Positions 1 to 12,080 of a stretch of 64,000 nucleotides of DNA are shown here, piece by piece. A model generated the notes under the pieces. It was not told the origin of the DNA, made no database searches, and saw nothing but the letters and a program-made list of their open reading frames with translations. The position numbers and the translations under genes are program-made. Source of the DNA: Spirometra erinaceieuropaei (lineage: Eukaryota > Platyhelminthes > Cestoda > Diphyllobothriidea > Diphyllobothriidae); assembly GCA_902702965.1 (NCBI GenBank), contig CACRXP010000175.1, forward strand, positions 398,627 to 462,626. Direction: 5' to 3'. The stretch's first letter is position 1; every line of letters starts with the position of its first letter.

Positions 1-162
1 TATTGAACATTTATCTTTAAAGGCGGCAAAGAGAGGGTAGGAATGATTGCAAATTACTGAAGATTACTTATCCCTACAGAGGTCGAAACGCAAACTTGGG
101 AACTGAAATATTAAATTGAAGAAGTTAAACCAAGACAGGCAATAGGGAATCGATCTTTGCCG

Positions 163-215
163 AGTCCCAGGAAGTAGTCTTGAAGAAGGAGACACGATCG
201 CCGGGACAAGATCGA
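163..215 (-). repeat. Penelope-like element terminal repeat remnant
   Basis: This block matches, almost base for base and in reverse complement, the terminal sequence at about 30203-30262 that flanks the Penelope-like insertion in the right arm (shared core GACACGATCGCCGGGACAAG). It is therefore probably a piece of the same element's end. No coding sequence of the element is recognisable next to it in this window. Confidence 0.5.
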
Positions 216-2850
216 TCTTTCCTGTCCGCATTTCCCGAGTAGATATGCAATTTGACTTAGGCTGTGTTCCGCCTAGCTGCGGGCATCGCCGATCGCCTTG
301 GTCATCAACGCGTCGTTGTGACCCCTCCTCCGAGAGAGAATGTAGTTCAGCAGGTGTAAGCACAGCAATCTCTGGCTGCATCCAGGTTGCCTCCTCTCCC
401 GTCCGAAGGTGGTGAGTTTTCGTGAGAAAACGGTGTTCTGCGTCGGTGCACAGAAGGAAGAGGTTGTTTTCATAATAACCGCTGCGAACATACGGAGTCC
501 AGCACTCTCTCCCAGGTCATGTGGTCTGTCCCGATACGGTCACCGAAGTCACCGAGGACAGCCAGTTTGTCCGCCATCGGCATATTCGCCAGGAAGGAAG
601 GCGTGCAGATCCTCGTAGAACTAGTTTTTCACATCTTCTTAATTGCTCATTGTTGAGGTAGCGAAGACAAGTGATTGGCTTAGTTCCATGCCTAGCCATT
701 CGCTGTTCGGCCTTACGTTCCCATGGCTTCATTATCGCGATTAGGGACTCCCCTCTTATAAAGAGCACGGAAGCGATGTGGGGTCACGGTCTAAGGCAAG
801 AAGGAAGACGTGGCCGCGCGCGAAACAGCGGGCTGAGTGAGCAGAGGGATACACGCTTAAAATTGAGCAGGCAATCAGTATGTATTTGCAACGTCGAGCA
901 CGTGTGAGGCTTTTGCTCACGTGTGCGGCCCAATCAATGGCCGGTTGGGAGTTTGAGATTTATCCGCATGAGGCGGCCTGTTTTCGATCGGCAGGCCTTA
1001 AGGTCGATTGCCCCAGAGCGCTCAGGGCGTCAAATAAATGAGTCGTCTTTTGACCAATTGGAGGTCATGTGTTCGCTGGCTATGAAAAATGAAGTATTTG
1101 TGCCATAGCACGCCTGCCTTCTATTCCCTCTGGCCGTCCGGCTGCAACGGATATTTTTTGTTTTGTTTCGGCCGCAAGTTCTACTTCTACGTCCAGAGGG
1201 CAGTATAAAAATGGCGCAACTGCGTGACATTTGTCTATGGCACCTATTGTTGGCGCTTTTCTCTTTGAAGGGGTAGGCACTGCTACCCCTAAATAGGAGT
1301 GATTAGACGGCTGCCAAACTGCTCTAGGGGTCACGGCTTGGTAAAGTGGGAGAACGATTCGAATTAGTCTGGGCAGCCTTCGGGATTGCGTGTCACCCTC
1401 TCCGCAGGTTTTTAAGAGTGGAAGGTAGGAGGAGGGGAGAGACTGGGGTTGTTTGATGGCAAACGCAACCCCGAATATCCATTAATGGTTTAGCCTGGCA
1501 GTGGAGACAGCTATTAGTGTGTGCCTGTTATGCAGGGTCCAGTTGCGTGGTGCCACAAATGAGAGTTAGATGACAGTTAATGGTTGGAAGAAGCAACTAC
1601 CACCTGGATGGGGCACTTGATACAATGTATCCCCTACACCCCAGGGATAACCTATGACAGCCCGACCGCCATACCCGACTGTGTTGTCGGACATTTACTC
1701 TTCTTTAATAGCCTGCCGTTACTTCAGCTAGCAGCTTGGTGTCCGCAATGGTGGGACCCTTGTTCTCTGTTTGCGTCTCATCTTGCCGTTTCCGCAGATT
1801 TCCTTGTCTTAAGCTGGTTTCCTGTCAGTCACAGATTTGGCCGTGTTGTAACTTTCGCTCAAACACCCACGATGGGTGCCACCATGCACCTACTCATATA
1901 TCATCAGTAGGCATTTTAACGGAATGTAGATTAGGAGGGGGTACTTCGTCCCATGCCTAACCACGTGTGATTGCTAACGGAGAATGAAGATAAAATATAA
2001 CTTGTCATTCTAAGGCGAGTAATGTGGGACCCTGAAAGCAAACGGTTTCGTGCTTGAAATGACCACTGATTTACGATGTTCACTCTTCTTGGAAGATTGT
2101 ACAGAGACGACGAAGCCGAACTGGTCAAGGTCCATAACAACCCGCTGTTGACCCTTCATCATGCGCTTAACACGCGCAGACACGAACGGCCTAGATCTGA
2201 GGACACCTAATTTTGAATAACCTCAGAATTCTCTTGAAGCCACGATGTCACTGAGCCATCACATCGAAATCAGCAAAGAGCGATCTAGTTTCAATATAAA
2301 ATGACCAAGAACAGGTCGAGGCGACTTTGAGTTGGACTCTCAGATACGAGCATAAAACATACAGGCCTACACCAAGGCCAAGTGCTTGCCGAGTACGCTA
2401 ATTACGTAACGCATGGAAAGTTGAATGGCAAAAAATACTGGTTGAATAAGAAAGTCTCTGCCGAAGGGTATTGCAGTGGGCATTTCGGCACACCTAGACC
2501 TTCCACGTCAGACAAGCTGTCCAGCGACTGGAAGACTGTCCAAAGAGTAAACTAAACAGAGTTCATTCCATACACTCAGGAATTTTGACCCTTACTTTTC
2601 GCAAACTTTAGCCCTATCAGTTTACCTATGAAGTTATTTGCCTGTGTAGACATGTACCTTGGTTCTCGCTGTCGCCGAAGGACACAGCCTTTATTAAGTG
2701 ACCTGCAAACGGACTGCTGTCTCGCATACTGCCCCCGGCTGTCACTTGGGTGGAGCATCTCAGCTAAAAGGTGTCAACTGTATGAACGGGGTGAGGCCGG
2801 TCGTTTTGGTTAAAAAAAAAACCACATTTTTCGCCGGGATAAAAAGTGAA
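216..2850. other. No recognisable gene
   Basis: Short open frames occur on both strands, but none shows a family motif, a splice-consistent extension or a paralogue elsewhere in the window. The stretch around 1300-2200 has the look of old interspersed repeat but I could not assign it to a family. Confidence 0.4.
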
Positions 2851-2859
2851 TATTTTCAG

Positions 2860-3194
2860 AATGCTACCGTTGACCTCAAAGAAGTAGGCGACCTGTCGTT
2901 GGAAAAATATATTGGCTAATAAGCAATGAGATGAAACCTCGCCTAATCTGGATGCCAGTGAACAAAGTTTCGATGGCAGTTTAATTTCAAGGATACTTTC
3001 TGAAAAGTATGTTCTTATATGAGAAGGGTTTAATTTATTTGCAATATTGATTTTCTGGAGCATAGTGAAGTCTCTTACGACAAATCTTCATGCTGACTTG
3101 AAAATATATTTTGTAAAATCAGTGACACCCAGTTCGTGCACTAAGCAGATATATTAGTTAGAGGATTATGCTTAGTAGTTGACCAAGGAAATTA
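2860..3194 (-). repeat. Duplicated 3' flank of the secreted-protein gene family
   Basis: This flank of the pseudogenic copy A matches the corresponding flank of copy B at about 5520-5820. Shared landmarks include a GAAAATATATT-type stretch and the AACAAAGTTTC...TGG block. The duplication therefore covered the last exon and at least 300 bp beyond its stop codon. Confidence 0.55.
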
Positions 3195-3470
3195 TCATAT
3201 ATAACACCCGGGCGTACTGCTTTGCAAGTAAGTCCAGCCAGAAAGTTCTTGAGCCTTTAAAATAACCGCTATTTTCCATGGGGGCTTTACTTTATCATTT
3301 TTGGTTTTCTCTGCAAGTCTATGGGAGAGGTTGAAAAAGTTAAGCCTGCTTATATGCATGGCAAAGAGCTTTGAAGTCTCGAAAAGGAGATCTACTTCGG
3401 CAATCGCGCTGACGTTAACAAGTTCTAGCTCTATTGTCTACGCTTGTGCCTGCTAAACATGGGCAAGCAG
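3195..3470 (-). pseudogene. Decayed last exon of the 198-aa secreted-protein family (copy A)
   Basis: Read on the minus strand this gives a peptide clearly homologous to the last exon of copies B and C. It shares ELVNVSAIAEVDLLF, the FAMHISRLNFFNLS core, a WK.AVILKAQELS stretch and a terminal Gly-Cys-Tyr before the stop. Where the first ~20 residues of exon 3 should be, two in-frame TAG codons occur, and the splice acceptor is not convincing. No exon 1 or exon 2 homologue is present upstream; instead an unrelated terminal-inverted-repeat element begins near 3501. This is a truncated, probably non-functional copy. It is closer to copy B than to copy C by eye. Confidence 0.7.
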
Positions 3471-3500
3471 GCATCGATAGGCGGGTGTTCATACAGTAAG

Positions 3501-4273
3501 TGACTGATCTCATGAAATGTCGACCAAAATTCTGAAATGCGTTTTTGATTAGGAAGGATTAATTAGGTGGGTCTGTAATATTGAATATCTCGCAGCATAA
3601 TCCAATGGAATTTTTGACTGGGCAGTAGAAAGTGTATAATTAGGTTTTATGAAAGTTTTCCCATTCCCAAATAATTTGAAGCCTGAACAGCCGCTGCATT
3701 AGCATTTACTGATTTCATTCCACAAGGTGCATGCGTTCCGCGTAAGGAAAATCATATATTCTTCTATGCCTTTCCAAATATGCCTTATTGAGTCCACAAA
3801 ATGTGTAAATGGATGCGGGCTATGATGTACATTTTATGAGGAGCAGTGGTAAACATATTACTTCTATGCTCTATGGATGGACATTGCACAGTCTTGCAAA
3901 ATATCATAGATAGAAACTACTTAAGAACCTAATTACGCTCTTTCTTTGATTATAAAATATGAAGATCAAGTGATTCTCTGTCAAACGAGTAAAAGAAGAC
4001 ATATTTTGTTCGTGCATTTTATAAAAAATATTTAGATTTATAAGACCATCGAGAATCAATTTGAAACATTCATCGTACTTACTAAGTCATTTTTTACCGA
4101 GTACGGTTTCTACAGGAGATTGAAAATAAGTGCAATTAAAAGCCGACCTGTCAAATCTAAAATACTCTAAGATTATGCCGCAGGTTAATCAATATTACAA
4201 CCCCACCTAAGTAATCCTTTCTAATCGAAAATTCCTTTCAGAAATTTGGCCAACATTTTATGAGATCGGTCAA
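3501..4273. mobile_element. Non-autonomous TIR element (MITE-like)
   Basis: The first ~100 bp (from TGACTGATCTCATGAAATGT) and the reverse complement of the last ~100 bp are clearly similar; both carry a GATTAGGAAGGATTA-type block followed by GGTGGG and TGTAATATTGA. The interior has no convincing transposase frame. Related sequence recurs near 5004-5520, 19806-19960, 23006-23540, 24836-25822, 31180-31290 and 32600-33095. I infer a non-autonomous terminal-inverted-repeat transposon family; the parent transposase is not seen. Confidence 0.6.
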
Positions 4274-5003
4274 TCAACGGACGTCGTCATCTGAATGCAC
4301 TTGGCGCAACGTGGCAAAATCGTCATTTCATTATCTCTGCACTATTGCAAATACATACAAGTTACTTTTTATTCGTACTATTTTAAAAGTATTATTGTAC
4401 AAAAACCTTCTTCGAATCGTCGAACGCCAGCATTCATTCGAGGAAGCGTTACAGACTACCACTTCCTTCGTAAAATATTTTATTTCAATTGCTGGTCGCA
4501 TGCAGTCAGCAGATGAAATCATTTTTTCATAAAGTTCACTGATGATGTTGATGCGTACCGGCAAAAAAATGCAGGATTTTGTGCGCACAAACATCTCCCT
4601 CACCCAGACATCTGACCTCTCTTGCGCTGACGTGACTCCGGTCCTCCGACATTTGATGGTTTTTTTCAGAACAAAAGACGTCCAACACGTCATTTAGCAT
4701 ATTTGTTTTGACGCAGCCATATTGACCTTCAAAGGCTGTGCCCTCCGGTGATACCGAGGCCCGGTGTACGTGTCCCGACAGACACAAAGCGATTCACATT
4801 TAGGTTGGCCTTATTAAGGTTTAAAGTCAGAAAAGACTGAGGAGATGGGAAAAGCCCTGTTCAGGGGCGGTAAGACTGACTTGTGTGCCCAATATTCTAT
4901 AATGCAGGAATACTGGTAATAGGGTTTTGTCTGGGTAAATCCTCTCGAAAGCTCACCTATCCTTTAAGGGCATTGCTCCAAGGCAACAACTACGTTCAAG
5001 GCA
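4274..5003. other. No recognisable gene
   Basis: AT-rich sequence between two members of the TIR element family. The open frames at 4260-4790 have no motif, no paralogue and no splice context. Confidence 0.35.
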
Positions 5004-5520
5004 CAGTAGATGTGCTAACTTAAGAAATGCTGGCCGAAATTCTGCAATAGGTTTTCGGCTCGGAACGATTAATTAAGGAGGGATTAAATACTACTCACCA
5101 CACGGCACCATCACATAAACCTTTAGTTTCTTAATGCCATCAGCTATTCGATGAAATTCTTCCGGTCGCTGCGAAAAAATAACTACTTGTGCAGTAAACA
5201 TTTCTCTCATTCACTCTTGATGCGCCTTTAAATTCAAAAATATTTCATAGAAAACATGCATGAAAATATTCACTCTGTCACTCCTTTGGCAGGCATTTTA
5301 TAATTGAAGGAAATTTTGAATTCCGTTTTCAAAAGTTTCTGATTGTGTGATTTTTTAAAGACCTTGAAATTTCCCTTCATAAAACATCAGTATTAAAGGT
5401 CTTTTCAGATTTTCGAATAATTTGGAACTCAAACTGCCGTCTAAATTGCATTTAGGATTTCCGCACTACTGATTGTATATTTTCCATGCACGGAAAATCA
5501 ATTTTTCTATCCGGAATGAA
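5004..5520. mobile_element. Partial copy of the MITE-like TIR family
   Basis: It begins with CAGTAGATGTGCTAAC, the same terminus as the full element at 24836, followed by the family's CGAAATTCTG and GATTAATTAA blocks. The interior resembles 3620-3780 and 23350-23500. I do not see a matching inverted end, so this copy appears truncated or diverged. Confidence 0.5.
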
Positions 5521-5821
5521 TAATGTCGCTGTCGACTTCAAAGAAGCAGTCGACCTCGTTTTCGGAAAATATATTCATCAATACGCGATGAGATGTATCT
5601 TCATAGATGTATCTTCGCCTAAGCCGGATGCCGTAAAACAAAGTTTCAATGGAAGTTTAGGTTAACAGATATATTTTGGAGGGAAGTTATACAACTCTCT
5701 TTAAGCAAGACAAAATATTGACTTGGAAAAATATATTCTGTCTAACCACTGACACCTACATCGTCCAGGTCTCAAGGATCCTGGTAAATAGAACGCATCG
5801 GATAGTCGACCCGGGCGTGTG

Positions 5822-6911
5822 TCATGCATAACACCTGGGCGTACTGCGTTGCAAGTAAGCCCAGCTAGAAAGTTCTTGAGCCTTTAAAATAACGGCTGTT
5901 TTCCATGGGAACATTTTTTCATCTTTTTTGGTTTTTTCCACAAGTCTATCAGAGAGGTTGAAAAAGTTAAGCCTGCTTATATGCATGGCAAAAGTCTCCG
6001 AAGACTTGAAAAGGAGATCTACTTCCGCAATCGCGCTGACGTTCACCAGTTCTAACGCCATTGTCTCCATGCCTATGTGTCGTTGGAGGAAAGGGGTCTA
6101 GGAAAGGAGATATAAGATCAACCATTGGGGGGATAAAACTGGCAGCAACGAATCAGAGAGAGCGAAACTGTTTTAATTTACCTTCCTCTGAAGCTTCACA
6201 TCTACAGCTGGGAAGACAACATCACAAGAAAACCGTGAGAATCCACCCTCGCGGAATCTGTTCTTGAAGAAACAGTCCTCACAGTATCCTGAGCCATCAA
6301 ATGTCATTGAAAAGGTCGTTTGACTGCGTCTGTCATACGGCAGTGAAATCCAAATTTTGAAAATTCTTTCCACTTGGAATTGCACATAGTCCGTCAGGTG
6401 AATTCCATGATTGTAGCGTGGACATTTTTCTTTGTTTCAGAGACAATAAAAAGAACTGTGCGATGATGCCGAAGGTGATAACAACTTCAACATGACTGAA
6501 TTCACATGATACTTGATTGGACTTAAAAGGCGCAGGAAAAGCAGGATTTACTCATACTGACAATGAATGAGGGTTTGCTTCTTGCCGCTTCACAGCTTGC
6601 ACAATTGCACAGCGTGTTAAATTTGTTTAGAAATTTACATGAAAACAACAAATTTGGAAGAATTGTTTAGCCAAGGAGAGATAGTCACTTAAAAAGGAAA
6701 CCAAAGAAGGATACAGACGCACTCAGCGTATCTAGACAGGTTCAAGTTGGTCGTATGATTTTGTTGTTATGGAGCAACAGGTAGCGAGAGAAACGTCGTC
6801 GTGAAGGCTGTGCTGTAAGTATAAGTGCTGACACTTACCGAGACGTGTGAAGCAGGTCTGGCAGAGAAGGGGTGAATTTAGGATTAAAATCAAGCTTATT
6901 CCCGTGTCCAT
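5822..6911 (-). CDS. Secreted 198-aa protein, unrecognised family, copy B (3 exons)
   Basis: Predicted exons on the minus strand are 6839-6911, 6182-6429 and 5822-6097 (73, 248 and 276 nt), joined by GT/AG introns (donors GTAAGT and GTAAAT, acceptors ending AAAG and CTAG). They give an open frame of 198 codons. Residues 1-24 form a hydrophobic signal-peptide-like N-terminus (MDTGISLILILN, then CQTC). The mature part has conserved cysteines at about 27, 74, 77, 93 and 196, including the motif GYCEDC followed by REGGFSRFSC. Copy C has the same exon lengths, phases and cysteines while differing at many residues, which argues for a selected gene rather than chance frames. The ATG at 6911 is chosen because both copies start at the homologous position. 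A TATA box and a CCAAT box lie just upstream. I do not recognise the family; the C-terminal amphipathic part vaguely recalls secreted lipid-binding proteins, but this is a weak impression. Confidence 0.72.
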
Positions 6912-6965
6912 GGTAAGCACTTTGTCACACAAGAAAGCACCTGTGTCCCACGCGGGGCAGTCGAG

Positions 6966-6997
6966 TTTTATACAGCTGGCTGTGAATCACTGATTGG
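6966..6997 (-). promoter_or_regulatory. TATA and CCAAT boxes of secreted-protein copy B
   Basis: On the minus strand, GGACCAATCAG (CCAAT at 6993-6997) is followed about 20 bp later by TATAAAA (6966-6972), which ends about 55 bp before the ATG at 6911. The same CCAAT block with flanking AGCCAGCTG occurs upstream of copy C, where the TATA position reads CTTTTAG instead. Confidence 0.5.
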
Positions 6998-7379
6998 TCC
7001 TTACGCGTCATAGATTGGAAACAGTCTATCCCTAATCTTTTATGCCTAAAAACGGACATCAAACAAAGTCTAAATGGTTGACTACTAAAATTGTGCGTCA
7101 GTATCCGGATCAATCGTTCGGTTTTTACATATTTTTGAGCATTTTGCTTGGCTGACGTCTGTCTGCTATCTGGCCGCATGAGGAGTTATACGTCCCTTAC
7201 GAAGAGCTCAGCGTACAGCGTAGGTAGTTGACGCACTCGCCCAGCACTTGGGTGATAACAGCAGCAGTACGTTTATTGTTCTTATTTACAACCATTCGTC
7301 AGCTGTGGATGCAGCCAGATGCGACATTCAGCTGACTAGCTTGGAGGTCGTTTTGCTCATGCATCATTGATACATCAGC

Positions 7380-7700
7380 AGGCGTCGTGACAGTTTGCGT
7401 CTGCTTGCCCTCCGCCTTTGTCACGCTACCTTCCTGTCCGCCTCACACTCCTTGTCGATAGGCTGCTGGAACGCGCGAGGCTCGTCACTAGCCTAGCGAG
7501 TGCCCCAGGCCAATCAACGCTGCCCCCCCTCTGATTGGCTGGTGGACGCGGAGACAACGGAGGGGGCACAGACGCGCTGGGACAACACAGACAACAACTT
7601 GCCTGGAGAGCGGCGACTGCTAACAGAACCTATGTGTACGCAATTCCAAGACAGTAAAGGTTGTCCGAAACATTCCGTCTTCCCTGAATTTTGGTTCGGG
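7380..7700. repeat. Duplicated upstream block of copy B with paired CCAAT motifs
   Basis: The block closely matches 13790-14170 upstream of copy C. Both contain CCAATCAACGCTG (here 7510-7522) and, about 23 bp on, CTGATTGGCTGG (ATTGG at 7533), so two CCAAT boxes in opposite orientation face each other. It lies about 0.6 kb upstream of the copy B start codon. It may be a distal promoter element or simply part of the duplicated unit. Confidence 0.5.
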
Positions 7701-7770
7701 AATCTTTATCTTGTCGACCTGCGCACCTCTCTCGACAAGGTCTCTGCAAGTGACATTTGCTGACTGTCTC

Positions 7771-8700
7771 TGGTTACTAGGTAGAAGTCCAGAGTTTTGA
7801 AGCAGAATAATGGAAAATATTGGTCAGTTTTATATAATATAAGGCCTCACCCCTGTAACCACTCTTCCCGTAGAACATGCTCCCCAGGTTATCAGCCGCC
7901 CATCCTGAACACACATAATACCCTCCCGTGCGATTTCGAAACGGACAAAGAAAATGGATGAGGTCAGTAGTCATTTGTTACAAGCAGTCCAATGTTTTTT
8001 TCTACACAATCGTCAGACCTAGCATGGCACAGCGACCCATTATCAACACGGAAAACTCGACAGAAATTAATAATACGCGCGAGGGAAGGGAATGTTAACT
8101 GTCTTTTAACAAATATACCAGAGATTTAACACTCCTGCTTCACCGACAGACCTACAAATTCCATCTTCCATTTTTGGACGCATTACTCACAACCTGGTGG
8201 GTCTCCGAGTCGTGCCTTCTTTTAAAGTGACCCTTCCCTCTTGCTAAATAATTGCCTGCGGATGTGCAGAACAATGAAATAATGTAGAAAATACCAGCAG
8301 TACCGGCTCTTCGGGTGCCCTCACACCGACGAAAGGCCGACCAAAAACTCTGCAAGACAACGCATTCTCTGAAAAATATAGTAGGCAGCTCTCCGTGACT
8401 TTTCCTTACCTCGCGCGCATACTTAATTAATCTTTGCCGAAACTCCTTGTGCCTTGTGATTTTCACAGTCAGAAAACTTTTTCCTCGTCAGTATCGTCCT
8501 TAACCGGCGGCTAGTCCGGAACGCACTTATTTCAATCGCACTGGCCGGCACCCATGCGATTTTCAGGACGAGGGCATAGTGTCCCCTCCGTTTTAGTCAG
8601 TGGGATTGAAGCACTCCGGTTGAATTTTCAACCTTACTACTGCAAGCCTCGCGATTTTAGAGTTCAGCAAGAAGCTTAACCTGACAAAATGCGCATGCTT
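7771..8700. other. No recognisable gene
   Basis: The open frames here (for example minus strand 8152-8466) lack motifs, paralogues or splice partners. Nothing else is supported. Confidence 0.35.
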
Positions 8701-8843
8701 CCAGGGTTTCCAAATAGCACGCTGGCTATACGTACATGCCCAGGCCGTGAACGCAGCGCGGCACGCACCCACTGGGCATATTTCCTCCCAGCCATTGGGT
8801 AATGTCTGAACAGATGTCTGTTCTGTCATGGCCCACGCCGTAA

Positions 8844-8915
8844 GCGTGTGTGGTGTAGCGGTTAGCATGACTGCCTTCCAAGCAGTCGATCCGGGTTCGA
8901 CTCCCGGCACACGCA
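8844..8915 (+). tRNA. tRNA-Gly (anticodon TCC), copy 1
   Basis: The 72-nt sequence folds as a tRNA: a GCGTGTG/CACACGC acceptor stem, a D arm containing TAGCGGTTAGCA (A box), an anticodon loop CTTCCAA reading TCC, and a T arm with GGGTTCGACTCCC (B box). TTTT follows within about 8 bp as a Pol III stop. It differs from the other five copies by one base: the first base of the anticodon stem is A instead of G, giving an A-U rather than a G-U pair. Its flanks are more diverged than those of the other copies, although the ~100 bp upstream are still recognisably the same cassette. Confidence 0.92.
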
Positions 8916-9049
8916 GTCTGTTTTCAACTTTGACGCTGTTTTGAAAAACCACACTCAATGAGAGGGCTGCCCTGTGCCCCAAGATCTCTGGGTGTTTTCA
9001 CTGCGTCATTAACACTGGAAAGCGTTAGGGACTTATCACTCGCCCTTCA

Positions 9050-9160
9050 GACGGTTCTTCTTTTCAAAAGGCAATTTGGCGAGTATACGCCTGCCTTCGA
9101 TAAAGTCTTTTTAGACCTGTACATTTCTATGGCTTTTGAAGTAATGAACTAAAATATATG
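9050..9160 (+). repeat. Inverted copy of a Penelope-associated tail
   Basis: This stretch is homologous, in opposite orientation, to 9716-9810 (shared core TTCAAAAG.CAAT.TGGCGAG and a downstream CTGTACATTT.TATGGCT). The two copies flank the Penelope-like GIY-YIG debris between them and give the locus a fold-back layout. Confidence 0.5.
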
Positions 9161-9620
9161 GGCAGGTAGATAATTAAGCTGAAGCTCGGTTTTGGGGAGG
9201 GGGGGGGGAGAGGGGAGATTGAAACACCACAATTCCAGCCAGCGCCAGGGAGAAGGTGGGTCCCGGCGAAGATAATTACATGCGGATGGCTGGCTTGTTG
9301 GCTTTGAACCATGGCAACTGTGGGACCTGTACGAAGTTCTTTCGTGGGCGTAGGACCGGTCCGCGTAGCCTGATTGCAGCCGCCTCTGCCGTAGCCAACA
9401 AGCGCTGCCCAAGTATTTTTGGATAGTTCGATGGTACCTTGTAAATCACTCGGAAGGCCTCTCTGGCGTCTACACGGTGGTCTGTGTCTATCATGTGCGC
9501 GAGGATCGAGCTGATGATATTCTTTATTTGTTCCTTTCCTAACCATGCTGGCAGATGCTCTTTCATTCTTTTGGATTACCGCCGGCTCGTGCGACCAATA
9601 TATTCTGCCCCAGAGGAGCA
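9160..9620 (-). pseudogene. Penelope-like element GIY-YIG endonuclease fragment
   Basis: The minus-strand translation shows YIGRTSRR, an in-frame stop, then SKRMKEHLPAWLG and SSILAHMIDTDHRVDA. This is the GIY-YIG endonuclease C-terminal domain of Penelope-like retroelements, which nicks DNA for target-primed reverse transcription. It is interrupted by a stop and no reverse transcriptase is attached, so it is a dead fragment. A second related copy follows at 9716-10117. Confidence 0.65.
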
Positions 9621-9715
9621 GGTGAAGGAGTAAATACACATAGAGGTGGTCTGAGTTGGTGGTAAACATAGACCACCGTGTAGACGCCAGAGAGGCCTTC
9701 AGAGGCCCGTATCTT

Positions 9716-10117
9716 TTAATTCATGACTGCAGTAGCCATATAAATGTACAGGCCTGATGAGAATTTATCGAAAGCAGACGTATGCTCGCCAGATTGTCTT
9801 TTGAATCTTAATTCAATTAAAATCGTAGGAGGGCACATCGCGGGGGGGAGGTGGGAGGGGGGTGGGTGATCTGTGTCCACCATGTGCGCGAGGATCGAGC
9901 TGTTGATGTTCATTATTTGACCCTTTCCTTACCATGTTGGAAGATGTTCTTTTAGCCTTTTGGATAAACGCCGGCCCGTGCGACCAATATATTCTGCCCC
10001 ACAGGTTTTTCTTTTATAAAAGGAAAACAGGCCGAATTTGGGCGAAATACGGCCTTCCTTGGTATGCAGGATATTTCCTGTTACCGACTTCCGCAGGTAA
10101 GAAGTCCATGTTTGCAC
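9716..10117 (-). pseudogene. Penelope-like element GIY-YIG endonuclease fragment
   Basis: The minus-strand reading gives CGAEYIGRTGRRLSKRLKEH and then, in another frame, SSILAHMVDTDH. It is the same domain and family as 9160-9620 but shifted in frame by a poly-C/G insertion near 9840-9870. No RT domain is seen upstream. This is a decayed retroelement end. Confidence 0.65.
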
Positions 10118-12080
10118 GCATTGTTCTTTACACGATGATTAAGATTAGTTGGAGATAAATCTCTTTGGAAAATGGAAAATTTAATTTTGTGTTCATGAAT
10201 TTTAGATGAAGTCAGGATATGGATGTGCATTGTTTTAAGAAAAGATGTGCGTATTCAGCTTTAAGAATCCTACTCTGCAATTTTGCGACGTGTCATGTAA
10301 AAGAACTCAATAATAAGCTTGTTTGTCAGACGTTTGTTTTACCAAACCGAGAATTACTAGGTGTCCCCTGCTTCATGCATCCTATACCTATAATATGGGC
10401 ATTTTTCGAATTTAAGTTTTCAGGGAGAATGGATTGCTATCATTAGTAAATGTTAACTTGCCAACCCAAATGCGTATGCCTCCTTGTAAAAACGGTAGTT
10501 TCTTTACTGATGTTAATTTTTGTGGGACGCGGCGTGGGTTGATCTTCCGTTACAGGAATTTTCTTGTGATTCTACCGCATTTAATTTATTGTAATACAAA
10601 AAGGAACATATGGGAATGCCTAAGGTTGGGCCGAAACTCAACCAATCAGGTAGTGGCCATCTGTGACTGGTATGTCCGTTGGACTTCTGGCTCATTTGAC
10701 TGGTTGAGTAAACCTCCAATCCTGTTGGCAGCTGGCGCCACATCGACACTTGCACGGCGTGTGGACGGAATGTTAGGGCAGCCTCCTAAGTGGAGCATGA
10801 GTGAATTATGCGCGGACAGGGTTGGACTAGAGCGTGGAGTGCCCTCGACTAGCTTACATCCACTACGCGATGCGCAGAACTAACAAGTCTAACTACTTCG
10901 GAAACGGACCAACTGCTGCACTTCTTCGGCTTATGCGAATATCCAGAGGAAGACAGATGACGGGTTTTGAGCCAGGTGAGATGTCGGTGTTGCGTGCAAG
11001 TGTTCTCTGCAGTCACATCTTTATGGAGGTCACTGGATTTGGGAGCGTCTTCATCTCTGCTCGATGCGTGCCCGAGTCATGGTTTCGGCGCAGGGCTTGG
11101 AAGCAGGTGAAAGTTCAAGCGATCTCGTCTGAAATCGCACACCATTTTCTCAACCTATCTATTTTTCCAAAGTTTAAATTAGGTAAGATCCTATTATGTA
11201 GCCGGGCATAAAGACATAGTACCGTTGACCTACTGATCTGCTTTCAACAGGTAGGATTAAAGTGAAGCTACAGGGTATGGCGTGTTAAGGACCTACTGTA
11301 TCCGAGGCAAACTCCGTCGGTTTATCCACTTGCAGTCCAGTACTGCGATGTTGTCTGGCGCTTATGGGTCTAATGGAGAGAATCACATATCTTTTATTCA
11401 TCTGCGTTAGTAACTACAAGCACACGCCCACACCGGTACTAAGCCTCCGCTCTGCGCACCGCCGTTGTCAAATTCTGCCCCATCAACCTACTCCGGTTAT
11501 ACTAGCTTTACAATGTTATATTCTCTGTCCTGCGGCACACTTACCTTGTGTTTTTCACGCTGACCTGTCTTCAATTTCTTCGTCCTTTACGCTGCTTGTG
11601 CTCTGCCTTAGTGGTGCATCCATGTCTCCGTTGTGGACGGTTTTTCTGCACACCTTTACCTATGCCCTGACCTTGCGCTCGCGCCTACGATTGGCCGATT
11701 TGATCTCCTGCGTTCGTTCGTGCATAGCAGTTGGGTTCTACCTCATTCAAACTTCCACTCTGCGGCTTTTCTCGCCTACTTCTGCGGTCTCCTTCTCGCC
11801 GTTTACGATGGCCCACCCGTTAAAACCCCGCTTATCACCACTCCCGTAATACAGGCAGCTAGGGTTGAGTCGTTTCAGGGAAGGCTGGCCTCGAAATCAA
11901 TCCAGCAATATAAAAAAAAACTTTGCCAGACCAGTTATTTATTTCCAATGCTTCGGTTAGTAAAATCGATGAAGGACTTAAGTGTAAGCTCACACACACA
12001 CCCATGTCACCTGCCTTACAAAGACAGTTATAACAGAAACAAGCAACGTAAAATTGTCGAGTAGTTTACTTAGACAGTTA
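10118..12080. other. No recognisable gene
   Basis: The longest frames (plus 10434-10883, 10834-11211 and 11364-11849) are rich in Ser, Cys, Leu and Arg, as expected from random translation. They show no motif, paralogue or splice-consistent partner. I regard the stretch as intergenic, probably old repeat. Confidence 0.4.

Noticed and set aside
11364..11849. 161-codon plus-strand frame with hydrophobic stretches
   Set aside because: Composition is what a pyrimidine-rich random sequence gives. There is no motif, paralogue or splice context.
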